Part shown: positions 1-8,800 of the stretch, one piece after another
Numbering within the stretch: the stretch's first letter is position 1
How the letters are laid out: every line of letters begins with the position of its first letter
Source: Verrucomicrobiota bacterium
Lineage (GTDB): Bacteria; Verrucomicrobiota; Verrucomicrobiia; Limisphaerales; UBA11358
Assembly: GCA_021324235.1 (NCBI GenBank)
Contig: JAJPJM010000066.1
Coordinates: 1-33,973, forward strand
Length of the DNA: 33,973 nucleotides
Direction: 5' to 3'
Program-made: the position numbers and the translations under genes
The notes under the pieces: generated by a model
The model's database searches: none
What the model was told of the DNA's origin: nothing
Seen by the model: the letters and a program-made list of their open reading frames with translations, nothing else

Positions 1-94
1 ACTGATTCTGGTAAATTCGGCCGGCAATTGAGTTCCGGTCCGCCTTAAGCTGGCCGCCATCAATTCGCATTACCCCCCGCCCCAAAACGTTTCG

Positions 95-110
95 GGCTGA
101 TTTTTCAGCC
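95..110. repeat. Short hairpin upstream of the M20 peptidase
   Basis: A 6-bp inverted repeat (GGCTGA / TCAGCC) surrounds a TTTT loop about 45 bp before the first gene. There is no T-tract after it, so it is not a convincing terminator. No clear promoter boxes are visible in bases 1-154. Confidence 0.3.
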
Positions 111-154
111 GGTTCTGCTTGGCAATTGTACGTTTCATCGCTTAGCTAGGCGCC

Positions 155-1561
155 ATGCAATTGGTGCTCGATTATTTGAAACGCCACCAGGCCCGTTTCG
201 TGGCCGAGTTGTGCGATTTTCTCCGCCTCCCCAGCGTCTCCGCCCAGTCCCAGCACAAAAAGGATTTGCAGGCCTGCGCCGGCTGGTTGGCCAAACACTG
301 CCGTCAAATCGGCCTCGATGCCCGCGTCTACCCGACCCAGGGGCATCCCATCGTCGTTGCCAAAACCCCGCGCCTCAAATCCTCTGCCCTTGCCGCGCCG
401 AAGCATGGCGAAGGCGGGCGGCCGCATTTCTTGGTCTATGGCCATTACGACGTGCAGCCGCCGGAACCGTTGGAGCTATGGAAGTCACCCCCCTTCGAGC
501 CACGCATCGCCGGTCGCGCCATTTATGCCCGCGGCACAACCGACAACAAAGGCCAGCACTTCGCCCATCTCAAGGCCGTCGAAGCCTATTTGAAAACCGG
601 CACTCCCCTGCCCTGCGACCTGACGTTCGTCATCGAAGGCGAGGAGGAAGTCGGCAGCGCCAATCTGTCGAAATTTCTCCGATCGCACCGGAACGAATTG
701 AAATGCGACGCCGTCGTCGTTTCCGACACGGGCATGCCCGACGCCGACCATCCGGCGCTGACCTATGCCTTGCGCGGCATCATCGCCTTCGAAATCATCG
801 TGCGCGGCCCCTCACGCGATTTGCACTCCGGCATTTTTGGCGGCGCCGTGGACAATCCGGCGATGGCCCTCAGCCAGTTGCTGGCCCGACTCCGCGATCG
901 AAACGGCCGCGTTGCCATCCCGGGTTTTTATGACGGCATTGCGCCACTTTCAGCCTACGAACGCCGGCAATTCAAACGATTGCCCGCCTCCGACCGTGAG
1001 CTCCGGAAACTCCTGGGCGTGAAAAAATTGTTCGGTGAACGCGGCTTTACGTCCCTGGAACAGCGCAGCGCGCGCCCAACATTTGAAATCAACGGACTCA
1101 CCAGCGGCTATCAGGGCACCGGCAGCAAAACCATCGTCCCCGCCTGGGCCCGCGCCAAAATCACCTGCCGTCTGGTGCCCAACCAGCAACCGGCCCACGT
1201 CCGCAGGATTGTCTGCGATTACCTCAGGCAAATCTGTCCCCCAACCGTACGCTTGGAAATCGCAGCCGGTCACGGCGCGGAAGCGTATCTGGTTTCGCCG
1301 ACCAGCCCGCAGGCGCAGGCGGCCTTGCACGCGTTGCGCCAGGCGTTTCACCGCGAGCCGGTCCTGATGCGCGAGGGCGGTTCCATCCCGATTGTGAACG
1401 AATTCAAAAAAATCCTGGGCGCGGATTCCCTGTTGCTGGGGTTGGGCTTGCCGGATGATAACGCCCATTCGCCGAACGAAAAGTTCGATCTGGACTGTTT
1501 TGAAGGCGGACAGCGGATGAGCGCGCTGCTCTGGCAGGAATTAAGCCGCCCAGGCCTTTAA
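155..1561 (+). CDS. M20-family metallodipeptidase
   Basis: This 468-residue protein fits the M20 zinc peptidases (PepV / carnosinase-like dipeptidases), cytosolic enzymes that cleave dipeptides or similar amides with two zinc ions. Visible metal-site motifs are GHYDVQP with His about 97, ARGTTDNKG with the bridging Asp about 130, IEGEEEVGS with the catalytic Glu and a metal Glu, VVSDTG with a metal Asp, and NAHSPNE near the C-terminus with the last His. The dimerisation (lid) domain lies between, around residues 195-360. The length is normal for the family. The ATG at 155 is the first sensible start. No strong ribosome site precedes it. The gene converges on maf and the two overlap by 21 bp. 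The substrate cannot be fixed from sequence: dipeptidase is most likely, but deacylase or desuccinylase relatives exist. Confidence 0.9.
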   Translation: MQLVLDYLKRHQARFVAELCDFLRLPSVSAQSQHKKDLQACAGWLAKHCRQIGLDARVYPTQGHPIVVAKTPRLKSSALAAPKHGEGGRPHFLVYGHYDVQPPEPLELWKSPPFEPRIAGRAIYARGTTDNKGQHFAHLKAVEAYLKTGTPLPCDLTFVIEGEEEVGSANLSKFLRSHRNELKCDAVVVSDTGMPDADHPALTYALRGIIAFEIIVRGPSRDLHSGIFGGAVDNPAMALSQLLARLRDRNGRVAIPGFYDGIAPLSAYERRQFKRLPASDRELRKLLGVKKLFGERGFTSLEQRSARPTFEINGLTSGYQGTGSKTIVPAWARAKITCRLVPNQQPAHVRRIVCDYLRQICPPTVRLEIAAGHGAEAYLVSPTSPQAQAALHALRQAFHREPVLMREGGSIPIVNEFKKILGADSLLLGLGLPDDNAHSPNEKFDLDCFEGGQRMSALLWQELSRPGL

Positions 1562-2113
1562 CTCCGTTTGCAGCTGTTCCACCGGCAATCCCACCACGTT
1601 GCTGAACGAACCGGAAATTTCCGAAACAATCGTGTCCCCGTGCTCCTGGATCGCGTAAGCACCCGCCTTGTCCAGCGGATTCATCCTGGAAAGGTAACCG
1701 TCAATCTGTTCGGCCGTGAGCGAACGAAACATCACGTCCGTGCTGACGGCAAAGGTGCGCTCGCGATACGCGCGCAGGTGAATCAGGCTGACGCCGGTGA
1801 CGACCTGATGCGTCCGGCCCTGTAAGCGCGCCAGCATCTGCCGCGCCGCGGCCAGATCGGCGGGTTTGCCCATGATTCCACCGCCGGAAAAAACCAGCGT
1901 GTCCGCACCCAGCACCAGGGCGTCGGGGATTTTTTTGGCGACGACGCGCGCCTTGCGATGCGCGTTGAGCTGGCAAAGTTCCAGCGGCGACAGTTGCCCG
2001 TCGAATATTTCCGCGGCGTCGCTGGGAACCACCTGGAAATCCAAGTTCAACTGCCGCAACAATTCCGCCCGCCGGGGCGACGCGGAAGCGAGAATCAGCG
2101 GCGGTAAATCCAT
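1541..2113 (-). CDS. maf: Maf-family nucleotide pyrophosphatase
   Basis: This 190-residue protein is a Maf/Ham1-superfamily nucleoside triphosphate pyrophosphatase, a cytosolic house-cleaning enzyme that hydrolyses non-canonical or excess NTPs to NMP and PPi. Family signatures are LASASPRRAELL at the N-terminus (phosphate-binding S-P-R-R), the catalytic Asp in VLGADTLV, and the C-terminal blocks DKAGAYAIQE and GSFSNVVGLPV. The DKAGAY and GSFSNVVGLP forms resemble the YhdE-type dTTP/UTP pyrophosphatases more than the YceF m7GTP type; that is inference. It is read leftwards and its 3' end overlaps the convergent M20 gene by 21 bp. A TAG lies in frame just upstream of the start, and the region before it may hold the tail of a lost minus-strand gene. 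Confidence 0.93.
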   Translation of the reverse strand: MDLPPLILASASPRRAELLRQLNLDFQVVPSDAAEIFDGQLSPLELCQLNAHRKARVVAKKIPDALVLGADTLVFSGGGIMGKPADLAAARQMLARLQGRTHQVVTGVSLIHLRAYRERTFAVSTDVMFRSLTAEQIDGYLSRMNPLDKAGAYAIQEHGDTIVSEISGSFSNVVGLPVEQLQTELKAWAA

Positions 2114-2254
2114 GCGAAAAATCTAAACCTTGCCGGCCAAAGTGTCGAGCAGCGGCTGGCCCGGCAGAGGGACGAGGCTGCGGACCCGATTCTGGTGGCA
2201 ACGAGTTGCGAAAATTCCGGCAGCTCGGCGGAAATTACTTTGGGCAATTGGCAG

Positions 2255-2320
2255 GGCGCGATGTCCCCATCGCGCCGCTTCCCGCGAATAACTGACGCGG
2301 CGGGCTGCGGAGAGCCCGCC
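2255..2320. repeat. Two adjacent GC-rich palindromes before aroK
   Basis: Bases 2255-2276 form a perfect 9-bp stem (GGCGCGATG / CATCGCGCC, loop TCCC). Bases 2299-2320 form a perfect 8-bp stem (GGCGGGCT / AGCCCGCC). Neither has a T-tract. They look like REP/BIME-type intergenic palindromes and sit between the maf start and the aroK start. They argue that the aroK frame upstream of 2372 is not coding. Confidence 0.6.
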
Positions 2321-2371
2321 CCACGAATTATCAGCGTGCGCCATGCCCAAAAATCCGCTACTCCATGGCCC

Positions 2372-2908
2372 GTGAACAACACGCGCCAACTCGTCAATCT
2401 CGCGCTCATCGGTTTCATGGGCACGGGCAAGTCCTCCGTGGGACGGCTGGTGGCCGAACAGTTGCATTTCGATTACGTCGACACGGATGAACTGATCCAA
2501 TCGCGCACGAGCCGGACCATCACCGACATTTTTGACACCGATGGCGAGGCGGCGTTTCGCAAGTTGGAGCAGCAATTGGTCGCTGAACTGGCGGCCCGGA
2601 AACGAACGGTCATTTCCACCGGCGGCGGTTTGCCCGCGGACCCGGTTAATCTTACCAGCCTTAAAACCCACGCCCTCGTCGTCTGCCTTTGGGCTTCACC
2701 GGAAAAAATCTGGGAACGCGTGCGGAACCAGACCCACCGGCCCCTCTTGCGCGACCCGAATCCCCAATCCAAAATCCGCGAACTGCTCGCCGCCCGCGAA
2801 CCGTTTTATCGCCAGGCCGATGTGTTGATCAACACCGACCTGCGTTCCGCCCGCGAAGTCGCCCAGCAAATCGTGCATCAATTTAAATTCGCGCAATCCG
2901 GACAATGA
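2372..2908 (+). CDS. aroK: Shikimate kinase
   Basis: Shikimate kinase transfers the gamma-phosphate of ATP to the 3-hydroxyl of shikimate, the fifth step of chorismate synthesis, in the cytosol. The sequence has the Walker A loop GFMGTGKS, the shikimate-binding DTDELI block, a second shikimate loop STGGGLP, and the lid Arg in HRPLLRD. The open frame continues upstream to 2195, but that part is low-complexity and crosses two palindromes. Starting at the GTG at 2372 gives 178 residues, which matches the usual 165-180. Its stop overlaps the ATG of queG (ATGA-type junction, 2905-2908), so the two are probably translationally coupled. Confidence 0.93.
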   Translation: MNNTRQLVNLALIGFMGTGKSSVGRLVAEQLHFDYVDTDELIQSRTSRTITDIFDTDGEAAFRKLEQQLVAELAARKRTVISTGGGLPADPVNLTSLKTHALVVCLWASPEKIWERVRNQTHRPLLRDPNPQSKIRELLAAREPFYRQADVLINTDLRSAREVAQQIVHQFKFAQSGQ

Positions 2909-3990
2909 TGAAGGATGCCATTCGACGACAGGCGCGGGAACTGGGTTTTGACGATTGCCGCTTTACCAGTGCCGAGGCACCGCTGAGTGGCAAACAATTC
3001 CAAAAATGGATTGCAGATAACCGTCACGGCGATATGGCCTGGCTTGAACGTACCGCGCCAAAACGGATCGAACCACAACACGTGCTGCCGGGCGCAAAGA
3101 GCGTCATCTGTTTGGCAGCCAATTATCAGACGAGAGTCGGGAGCCGGGAGTCGAGAGCCGGAAATTTCACTCAACGCAACGATGCCCATCGCTCGTCTCT
3201 CGCCCCTCGCCGCTCAACCGCTTTGATTGCCCGTTATGCACAATTTGAGGATTACCACGACGTGCTGGGTGAACCCCTGAAACAACTGGCCGCGTTCGTG
3301 GACCACATTGGCGGCGTGGAAACACGCTCGCTGTGGTACGTGGACACCGGACCGCTGTTGGAACGCGATTTCGCCCAACGCGCCGGCCTCGGTTTCATCG
3401 GCAAACACACCAACCTCATCAGCCGGAAATTCGGTAACTGGATTCTGCTCGCCGAAATCCTGACAACCCTGGAACTGGAACCCGACGCGCCGGCGCAGAA
3501 TCATTGCGGCAAATGCGCCCGCTGCCTTGCCGCCTGCCCGACCAATGCCATCACCGCACCCTTCCAACTCGATGCGCGCCGTTGCATCTCCTATCTCACC
3601 ATCGAACTAAAGGGCGCCATCCCGGTCGAACTGCGCCCGGCCATCGGCAATCGCATCTTCGGCTGCGACGATTGCCTGGCTGCGTGCCCGTGGAACCGCT
3701 TCGCCCGCGAAAGCAATTTGATGAAAACCCATGCGCGACCGGAACTGGCTGCACCGGATTTGCAGGAATTGTTGCAACTGGACGAGGCCGGTTTCAAATC
3801 CCGGTTTGCCGGGACGCCGGTTTTGCGGACGAAACGCCGTGGTCTGCTGCGGAACGTCTGCGTCGCGCTCGGCAATGTGGGCGACGCCTCCGCCCTGCCC
3901 CATCTGGAAAAAGCTGCCCACGATCCCGAGCCATTGATTGCCGAACACGCGCACTGGGCCGTCATTCAAATCAAATCGCGCCACCCGTAA
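2905..3990 (+). CDS. queG: Epoxyqueuosine reductase
   Basis: QueG is the cobalamin-dependent iron-sulfur enzyme that reduces epoxyqueuosine to queuosine in tRNA, the last step of queuosine synthesis. The 361-residue protein shows the N-terminal cobalamin domain (LGFDDCRF, AGAKSVICLAANY), the block ERDFAQRAGLGFIGKH, two [4Fe-4S] motifs (CGKCARCLAACP at about residues 200-212 and CDDCLAACPWN at about 253-263), and a C-terminal HEAT-like segment ending near the stop. Between the NY of the first domain and the conserved IARYAQFEDYHD block there is an unusual Arg/Ser-rich stretch at about residues 77-105. It is encoded by a heptad-repeat inverted pair (3134-3219), and other QueG proteins usually carry only a short linker there. 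The frame is intact, so the enzyme may still be active. Confidence 0.93.
   Translation: MMKDAIRRQARELGFDDCRFTSAEAPLSGKQFQKWIADNRHGDMAWLERTAPKRIEPQHVLPGAKSVICLAANYQTRVGSRESRAGNFTQRNDAHRSSLAPRRSTALIARYAQFEDYHDVLGEPLKQLAAFVDHIGGVETRSLWYVDTGPLLERDFAQRAGLGFIGKHTNLISRKFGNWILLAEILTTLELEPDAPAQNHCGKCARCLAACPTNAITAPFQLDARRCISYLTIELKGAIPVELRPAIGNRIFGCDDCLAACPWNRFARESNLMKTHARPELAAPDLQELLQLDEAGFKSRFAGTPVLRTKRRGLLRNVCVALGNVGDASALPHLEKAAHDPEPLIAEHAHWAVIQIKSRHP
3134..3219. repeat. Heptad inverted-repeat pair inside queG
   Basis: Arm 1 (3134-3161) is four exact 7-mers: GAGTCGG, GAGCCGG, GAGTCGA, GAGCCGG. After a 30-nt spacer, arm 2 (3192-3219) is CTCGTCT, CTCGCCC, CTCGCCG, CTCAACC. Arm 1 carries GAG every 7 nt and arm 2 carries CTC every 7 nt, so the arms are partly complementary. 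The whole element is read through in frame by queG. Confidence 0.8.
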
Positions 3991-4039
3991 AGCTATCACG
4001 ATCTTCGCGCGGTCGGAATGTTGTATTTGCCGACGCCAT

Positions 4040-4151
4040 GGTTAACCGGTTTTTGACACAACTTTGCCTGGACAGGCCGGTCAAAACGAATTAGAAAAGC
4101 TTTCATGACAGGTGATATACAACACTTTTATTGTATACCGCATGGTTAGGC
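4040..4151. other. Possible attC-like site at the left edge of the accessory block
   Basis: A box GGTTAAC (4040-4046) is followed 112 bp later by GTTAGGC (4145-4151), a perfect match to the integron R' consensus GTTRRRY. An ORF ATG lies 17 nt further on. An internal TATACAA / TTGTATA inverted repeat (about 4115-4136) is also present. The left half is weak, so only the right-hand box is persuasive. Confidence 0.25.
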
Positions 4152-4168
4152 CTTTTACGCGCAAAACT

Positions 4169-4783
4169 ATGAAACCACTACAAATCACATTATTCATAAT
4201 CGCCAACGTTATTTTTATCACCCAAGGCGGGCGTGACGTTCATGAATTGATCTGGGGTACTGAGACCTCCATTTTGGATCAGTTCAGTCCCGAAAAAGTC
4301 AAGGCACAGTCAGAGAAGAAGACCGAAGTGTTGGTGGATGAGTTTCGGAACGCCAACGACCAGATTCTTGCGCTCGAAAAAGGCAAGGGATGGCAAGAGA
4401 TGCAGAATATTTCGCAGGAGCATCAGGACCTTTATCAGAAGCGAGATGCACTCCGTTCAGAAATATCCGAGCGAGAGTCGAAGGCACGTGAGTTTAGGGA
4501 CGTTTGGATTTTTACAGCTTATGGCGTGGCTCTCATTATTTTGGGCACGGTCTTGTATCGGTCGCGGGCGATGTGGCCAGGCTTGTCCATCGTAATTTCA
4601 GGATTCGCCATATTTGAGTATTGGGTCAGCCCTTCATTCTTTAGTGGTGCGAGCGCGGAATTCCATGCACTGCTCGTTAGCAAGACAGTGCTTACCGTCA
4701 CCGCTCTCGTTGCTTTGTATGTGGTGTGGCGAATTATGCGCCCGGATACCAGGATTACACACGATGAGACAAAGGCCTCATAA
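4169..4783 (+). CDS. Orphan membrane protein with coiled coil (putative cassette gene)
   Basis: I do not recognise this 204-residue protein. It begins with a hydrophobic N-terminal segment (residues about 4-18). A charged, heptad-like helical region rich in Glu/Lys/Gln follows (about 45-108), probably a coiled coil. Then come about three membrane segments (about 112-130, 135-153, 163-187) and a short polar tail. The start at 4169 is chosen over the earlier ATG at 4112 because it gives a clean hydrophobic N-terminus and lies just after the GTTAGGC box. Base composition is visibly more AT-rich than in queG. It is followed by an inverted repeat and an attC-like site, the arrangement expected of an integron gene cassette. 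Function unknown. Confidence 0.6.
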   Translation: MKPLQITLFIIANVIFITQGGRDVHELIWGTETSILDQFSPEKVKAQSEKKTEVLVDEFRNANDQILALEKGKGWQEMQNISQEHQDLYQKRDALRSEISERESKAREFRDVWIFTAYGVALIILGTVLYRSRAMWPGLSIVISGFAIFEYWVSPSFFSGASAEFHALLVSKTVLTVTALVALYVVWRIMRPDTRITHDETKAS

Positions 4784-4838
4784 GAAACAAGACGCCTAAG
4801 TCATTGATATGCAACAAAAGTTGCTCACCTTGTTTCTT
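4782..4838. repeat. Nested inverted repeat after the orphan gene
   Basis: AAGAAACAAG (4782-4791) is perfectly complementary to CTTGTTTCTT (4829-4838). Inside the loop a second hairpin GCAAC-AAAA-GTTGC (4811-4824) forms. The outer stem overlaps the stop codon of the upstream gene. It may end transcription or be part of the cassette's recombination structure. Confidence 0.55.
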
Positions 4839-4870
4839 GTGTCATTGCCCCCCGCCGGGCGGGGTTGGTG

Positions 4871-4969
4871 TGCTAACAAATCGCTGCAGGCAAAGCGGGA
4901 TGGCGGTTCCAGTTCCGCTTCGCGGTTCACGCTGGTTGGTCCCGCGCGCCTGAACTCTGGACGTCAGGC
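4871..4969. other. attC-like recombination site
   Basis: Left box TGCTAAC (4871-4877) and right box GTCAGGC (4963-4969) enclose a 99-bp imperfect palindrome: CAGGC pairs with GCCTG, and GCGGGA pairs with TCCCGC near the ends. The size and layout fit integron attC sites. The next ORF begins 10 nt after the right box. The first 32 bases from TAACAAATCG match those at 9683 with a single difference. Confidence 0.5.
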
Positions 4970-4978
4970 ATCGTCCGC

Positions 4979-5248
4979 ATGAGCACCAAAACAACATTGA
5001 GTCTCATCGCCATAATCGGGACGCTCATTCCGCTTTCCGCATGGCTCCGCAAGACCGGGTCGAGTGATTTCATTTTTGTGGACCTCATCGCTTCGCTCAT
5101 AGTTTTGGTATTACTTTTTTTTGCCGCATTTAGAGAGCAGACGACAGGCGACAAATCCGAGAGAGTTTCACCGAGAGCGGCAGGGGTTGTTTTTTGTGGC
5201 ATTGGTTTTTGGGTGATTTTCTGTTTTTATCGGGCATTGGCGCGCTGA
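4979..5248 (+). CDS. Small orphan membrane protein (putative cassette gene)
   Basis: An 89-residue protein with three likely membrane segments (about 5-22, 30-50, 66-86) separated by short charged loops (REQTTGDKSER). No family is recognised. Its ATG follows directly on the right-hand box of the preceding attC-like site, and another palindromic repeat follows its stop. This is the usual position of a cassette ORF. The short length makes the coding call moderate. Confidence 0.5.
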   Translation: MSTKTTLSLIAIIGTLIPLSAWLRKTGSSDFIFVDLIASLIVLVLLFFAAFREQTTGDKSERVSPRAAGVVFCGIGFWVIFCFYRALAR

Positions 5249-5265
5249 TCTTTTGTGTTCGTGAG

Positions 5266-5403
5266 GGTGGCGACGCCGACCACCGCGCTGGAGCCGACGC
5301 CGACTGCCCCTTGAGTTTTGAGTCGAGATATGAGATTTGTCTGTCATTGTTGCTTTGCTGAGTCCGGCTCCCGTGGCCGTGCCTGAGCTCTGGATCGTTA
5401 GAA
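5266..5403. other. Diverged attC-like repeat, copy A
   Basis: This stretch is related to the one at 11387-11517. Shared landmarks in order are CGCGCTGGAGCC, a GTTTTGA block, GAGTCCGGCTCC followed by GTGGCCG, and a terminal ..TGG..CGTT box (here GTTAGAA at 5397-5403). As in copy B, a gene starts about 13 nt after the last box. No good left-hand RYYYAAC box is visible. Confidence 0.35.
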
Positions 5404-5415
5404 GGCGTTACCAGT

Positions 5416-5859
5416 ATGCACATCACCGTTTTCATAGGACTTGTGGTTTGTGGGTTCTGGCTCCTTTACACGACGCGAGACCTCATCCTGCTTGGGCTGT
5501 CGAGCTACAAGTGGCTAAAGACAGAGGGGACAATTATTGATTCTCAGGATAATTCGTTCACCATTGAAGGTATTAATCGCACAAGCACTGGCGTTGTTCC
5601 GGTGGAATACAAGGAAACGGCCCACCTGTACGAGTATGTTGTTGGGGGGCGCACCTATCGTTCCAGTACTTTTTGCTTCGGCGGATGGGCGGATAATACG
5701 GGAGCCGCTTACCTCATCGGCACGAAGGTTTCAGTCTATTATGACCCACGACATCCTGAAGTGGCAGTGCTAAAACGTGGGCTTCAGCCTGGTGCTCTCT
5801 TTGGCCTTATTCCCATCGGAGCTGCGGTATATTGGGCGTATCTTGTTTTTCGGGATTGA
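5416..5859 (+). CDS. DUF3592-like membrane protein (putative cassette gene)
   Basis: A 147-residue protein with an N-terminal membrane helix (about 4-28), a beta-rich exposed domain, and a second helix at the C-terminus (about 122-144). The central pattern (EGTIIDS, then YEYVVGGRTY, then GTKVSVYYDPRHPEVAVL) fits the DUF3592 family, whose members are small membrane-anchored proteins of unknown role. It follows attC-like copy A by 12 nt and is followed 12 nt after its stop by another attC-like left box. It overlaps the long upstream extension of the next frame, which is one reason to start that gene at 5861. Confidence 0.75.
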   Translation: MHITVFIGLVVCGFWLLYTTRDLILLGLSSYKWLKTEGTIIDSQDNSFTIEGINRTSTGVVPVEYKETAHLYEYVVGGRTYRSSTFCFGGWADNTGAAYLIGTKVSVYYDPRHPEVAVLKRGLQPGALFGLIPIGAAVYWAYLVFRD

Positions 5860-5860
5860 T

Positions 5861-8800
5861 ATGAGCACGCCGTCTAACAAATCGCGGCCGGCAACTCCAA
5901 TACACGACATCGCGAGCAGGCGACAGGATGGCGCCCTGCTCCCACGCCGGCCAATCCAATACCTGACCATCTGTGCCTGCTTTTTCCTGTCCGGTGCCAC
6001 CTCCATGGTCTTCGAGATCCTCTGGAGCCGCCGCTTCGTCACTGTCTTCGGTAACAGCTCGTACGCCGTCAGCATTGTCCTCTGCGCCTTCATGGCCGGC
6101 CTCGGTCTCGGCGGCCTGATCGGCGGCAGGATCTCCGATCGCCTCGCCCGCCGCATGCCGGCCTTTGGCCTGATCGAATTCGCCATCGCCGCTTGGGCGC
6201 TCGCAATGCCAAGGATGCTCAACGGGCTTCAGTCACTGGCACCGGCATTGGCCTCTCTGTCCCCGGATTCTCTGCTCGCCACAACCCTGACCCGCTTCAC
6301 GCTCGCTTTTACCATCCTCGTCGTGCCCTGTTTCCTGATGGGCGTCACACTCCCCCTGCTCGTCCGGGCGGTGGCGAACTCCGAACGGCGCGCCGGCACC
6401 AGCGTCGGCGCCCTCTACTGTTGGAACACCCTTGGCGCCGCCTTTGGTTGTCTCGCGTCCGGATTCTGGATGCTTGAAACCCTTGGGTTACGTCTCACCA
6501 ACTTCTGCGCCGTCGCCATTAGCATCCTGATTGGTCTTGCCGCCATTGCCATCCCCGATACCGCTCCCGTCCAAAATGAGCCCGCCCTCAAACCGTCCAA
6601 ACGCCCCGCGCCGCAGCCTGTCGCGCCCGTAAAATGGTTGTTGACGATCGCCTTCGTCAACGGCCTGGCCAGCCTGATTTGCGAAGTTGTCTGGTTCCGC
6701 TACCTCGCCTTCACCATCCTCGAGCGTCCCGCCTACGTGTTTCCCGCCATCCTGTGTGTCTACCTGTTTGGAGTCGGCCTTGGCTCCTTCGGTTACTGTC
6801 TTCTGGCCGGCCGCATCAAGTCCCTCCCGCGTGCCCTTGGAATCATCGAAGTATTCCTCGGCGTTTCCGTCCTCGCAACCTTCGTGACGGGCGCGTGGAT
6901 ATTTGCCCTCGGCCCACCGCGCCCGTTCGAGGTCACCAGTCTTGCTTTCATCACGGTGCTGCTGCCCACCGCCCTTATGGGTATGGCTTTCCCGGCTCTG
7001 TGCAGTCTCTACGGAAGCCAGCTCCGAACGCTCGGGCGCAGCGTCGGCTTGCTCTACGCCGTCAACACTGCCGGAACCGTCGCCGGCTCCCTCCTCCCCG
7101 TTTTCGTCCTGGTTCCGCTCGTTGGAATTCAGAAAACGCTGCTGCTCGCCGCGCTGCTCTATGGGGCCATGGGCCTGCTCTTGCTCGCCCGCCACGCCGT
7201 CCCGATGGCTGCCTTCTTTGTCACCGTTGTTGCTCTCTATCTGTTCGCTGTCCCCTCCGATCTCTGCCAGCGTGTCTTCCTCGCCACCGGCTTCAATCTG
7301 TCCGGCCACACCGACATCATTTTCTTTCGCGAAGGCCGCACCGGAACCTCCGTCGTCACGCGCGACCGCATCAACAGCACCAAGGCCATTTACATCAACG
7401 CCAACCCCGAGGTGCCTGTTCTCTATGCCGACCAAATCTGTTTCAAGATGCTCGGCGACCTCGGCCCCATGCTTCATCCCCATCCCGATGATGTCCTGAT
7501 GATTTGTCTTGGCGGCGGCATTGCTGCCGGAGCCGCCACGGTCCTGCCGGAGGTCAAATCCCTCACGGTCGTTGATCTCGAGTCGAGCGTCGTTGATGCC
7601 GCCAAACTCCTTTCCCGCGAAAACAACGCGGTCTTGCAAAACCCAAAAACCCGCGTCGTCATCGAAGACGGCCGCAACTACGTCATGACCTCCCGCCGGA
7701 AATGGCCCGTCATCATCACCGATTCCACCCATCCCAAAACGCCCGACAGTTGGGTGCTTTACACCCGGGAATTCTACCAGTCTGTTCGCAGCCGCCTCAC
7801 CGATGACGGCGTCTTCGTCCAATGGGTCCCCACGCACGGCCTCAGCCTGGCCGAATATAAAACCATCCTCCGCACCTTCGCGTCCGTCTTTCCCCATGTA
7901 AGCCTCTGGGTCAGCGGCGGCGCCGAGGAGCAGGGCCAGTTCGTCAACTATTCACTACTGGTCGCCACGCCCCAAAAACTCAGCATCGACATTCCCCAAT
8001 TGCAGGAGCGGCTCAACGCTGAGCCTGTGCGCAACGACCTCGCTCCGTACGGTCTCGACACCGTGGCTGGCTTCCTCGATGGCTTCGTGTGCGCCGACGA
8101 GTCATTTCGACGCTGGGTCGGCGACGGCCGTGTCAACACTGACGATCTGCCTCTAACTTATTATACCCCGGCCGGCGCGCGGCCTGCGGGAAGCGGTTGG
8201 AGCGGCTTTTTTTTCGAGCCAATAGAAGACATCTGGCCCTGCCTGATCGGCGCCTCTGACTCGCTTCACCAGGAGTTGACGCTGCATACCCGCGCCAATT
8301 GCCTGCTCTTTTCCGGCCGGCCCGAACAAGCCTTTGAATGCCTGCCCACGGATCTTCGCTACCAGACGATGCGTCGTTTCTTCGAAGTTGACGGCCCAAA
8401 CTATTTTGACGCCCTCATCCAATCCAATTGGAGCAACCCCGACGGCCTGGCTTACCTTGGCGACATCCGAGTCTCCTTTCGTGATGGTCTGCCGGCGGTC
8501 AAGCCCGTCTATGAACGCGCCCTTTCGCTCGACCCTGACAACGTGCCCGCGCTCAGTGTGCTCGGCAGCATTGCCGCTTCCTCCGGCGAATCTGCTGAAG
8601 CAGAGAATCTCCTGGAACGCGCCGTGCGCATCGATGCCCGGTTCGCCCCCGCTCAATACAACCTCGCTGTCTACCTCGATAACGCCGGGCGCCACCCCGA
8701 AGCCCTGGAACACTATGAAAAAGCCGCCGCCTGCACCAGCGACCCCATGCCCGCAGACGCCTGGGGTGGTTGCCTCGCCCAACAAGGCCGCAACGCCGAG

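Noticed and set aside
2756-2783. Heptad-like run (CCGAATC, CCCAATC, CAAAATC) inside aroK
   Set aside because: It has a 7-bp period, but the encoded segment matches other shikimate kinases in length, so there is no insertion; it may be chance.
5310-5337. TTGAGT/GAGATA repeats inside copy A
   Set aside because: The spacing is 7, 5, 7 and not uniform, so it was not counted as a heptad array.
6488-7897. Long minus-strand frame under the fusion gene
   Set aside because: It is the shadow of a clearly coding plus-strand gene with recognisable domains, and its Gly/Asp/Glu-rich protein matches nothing.
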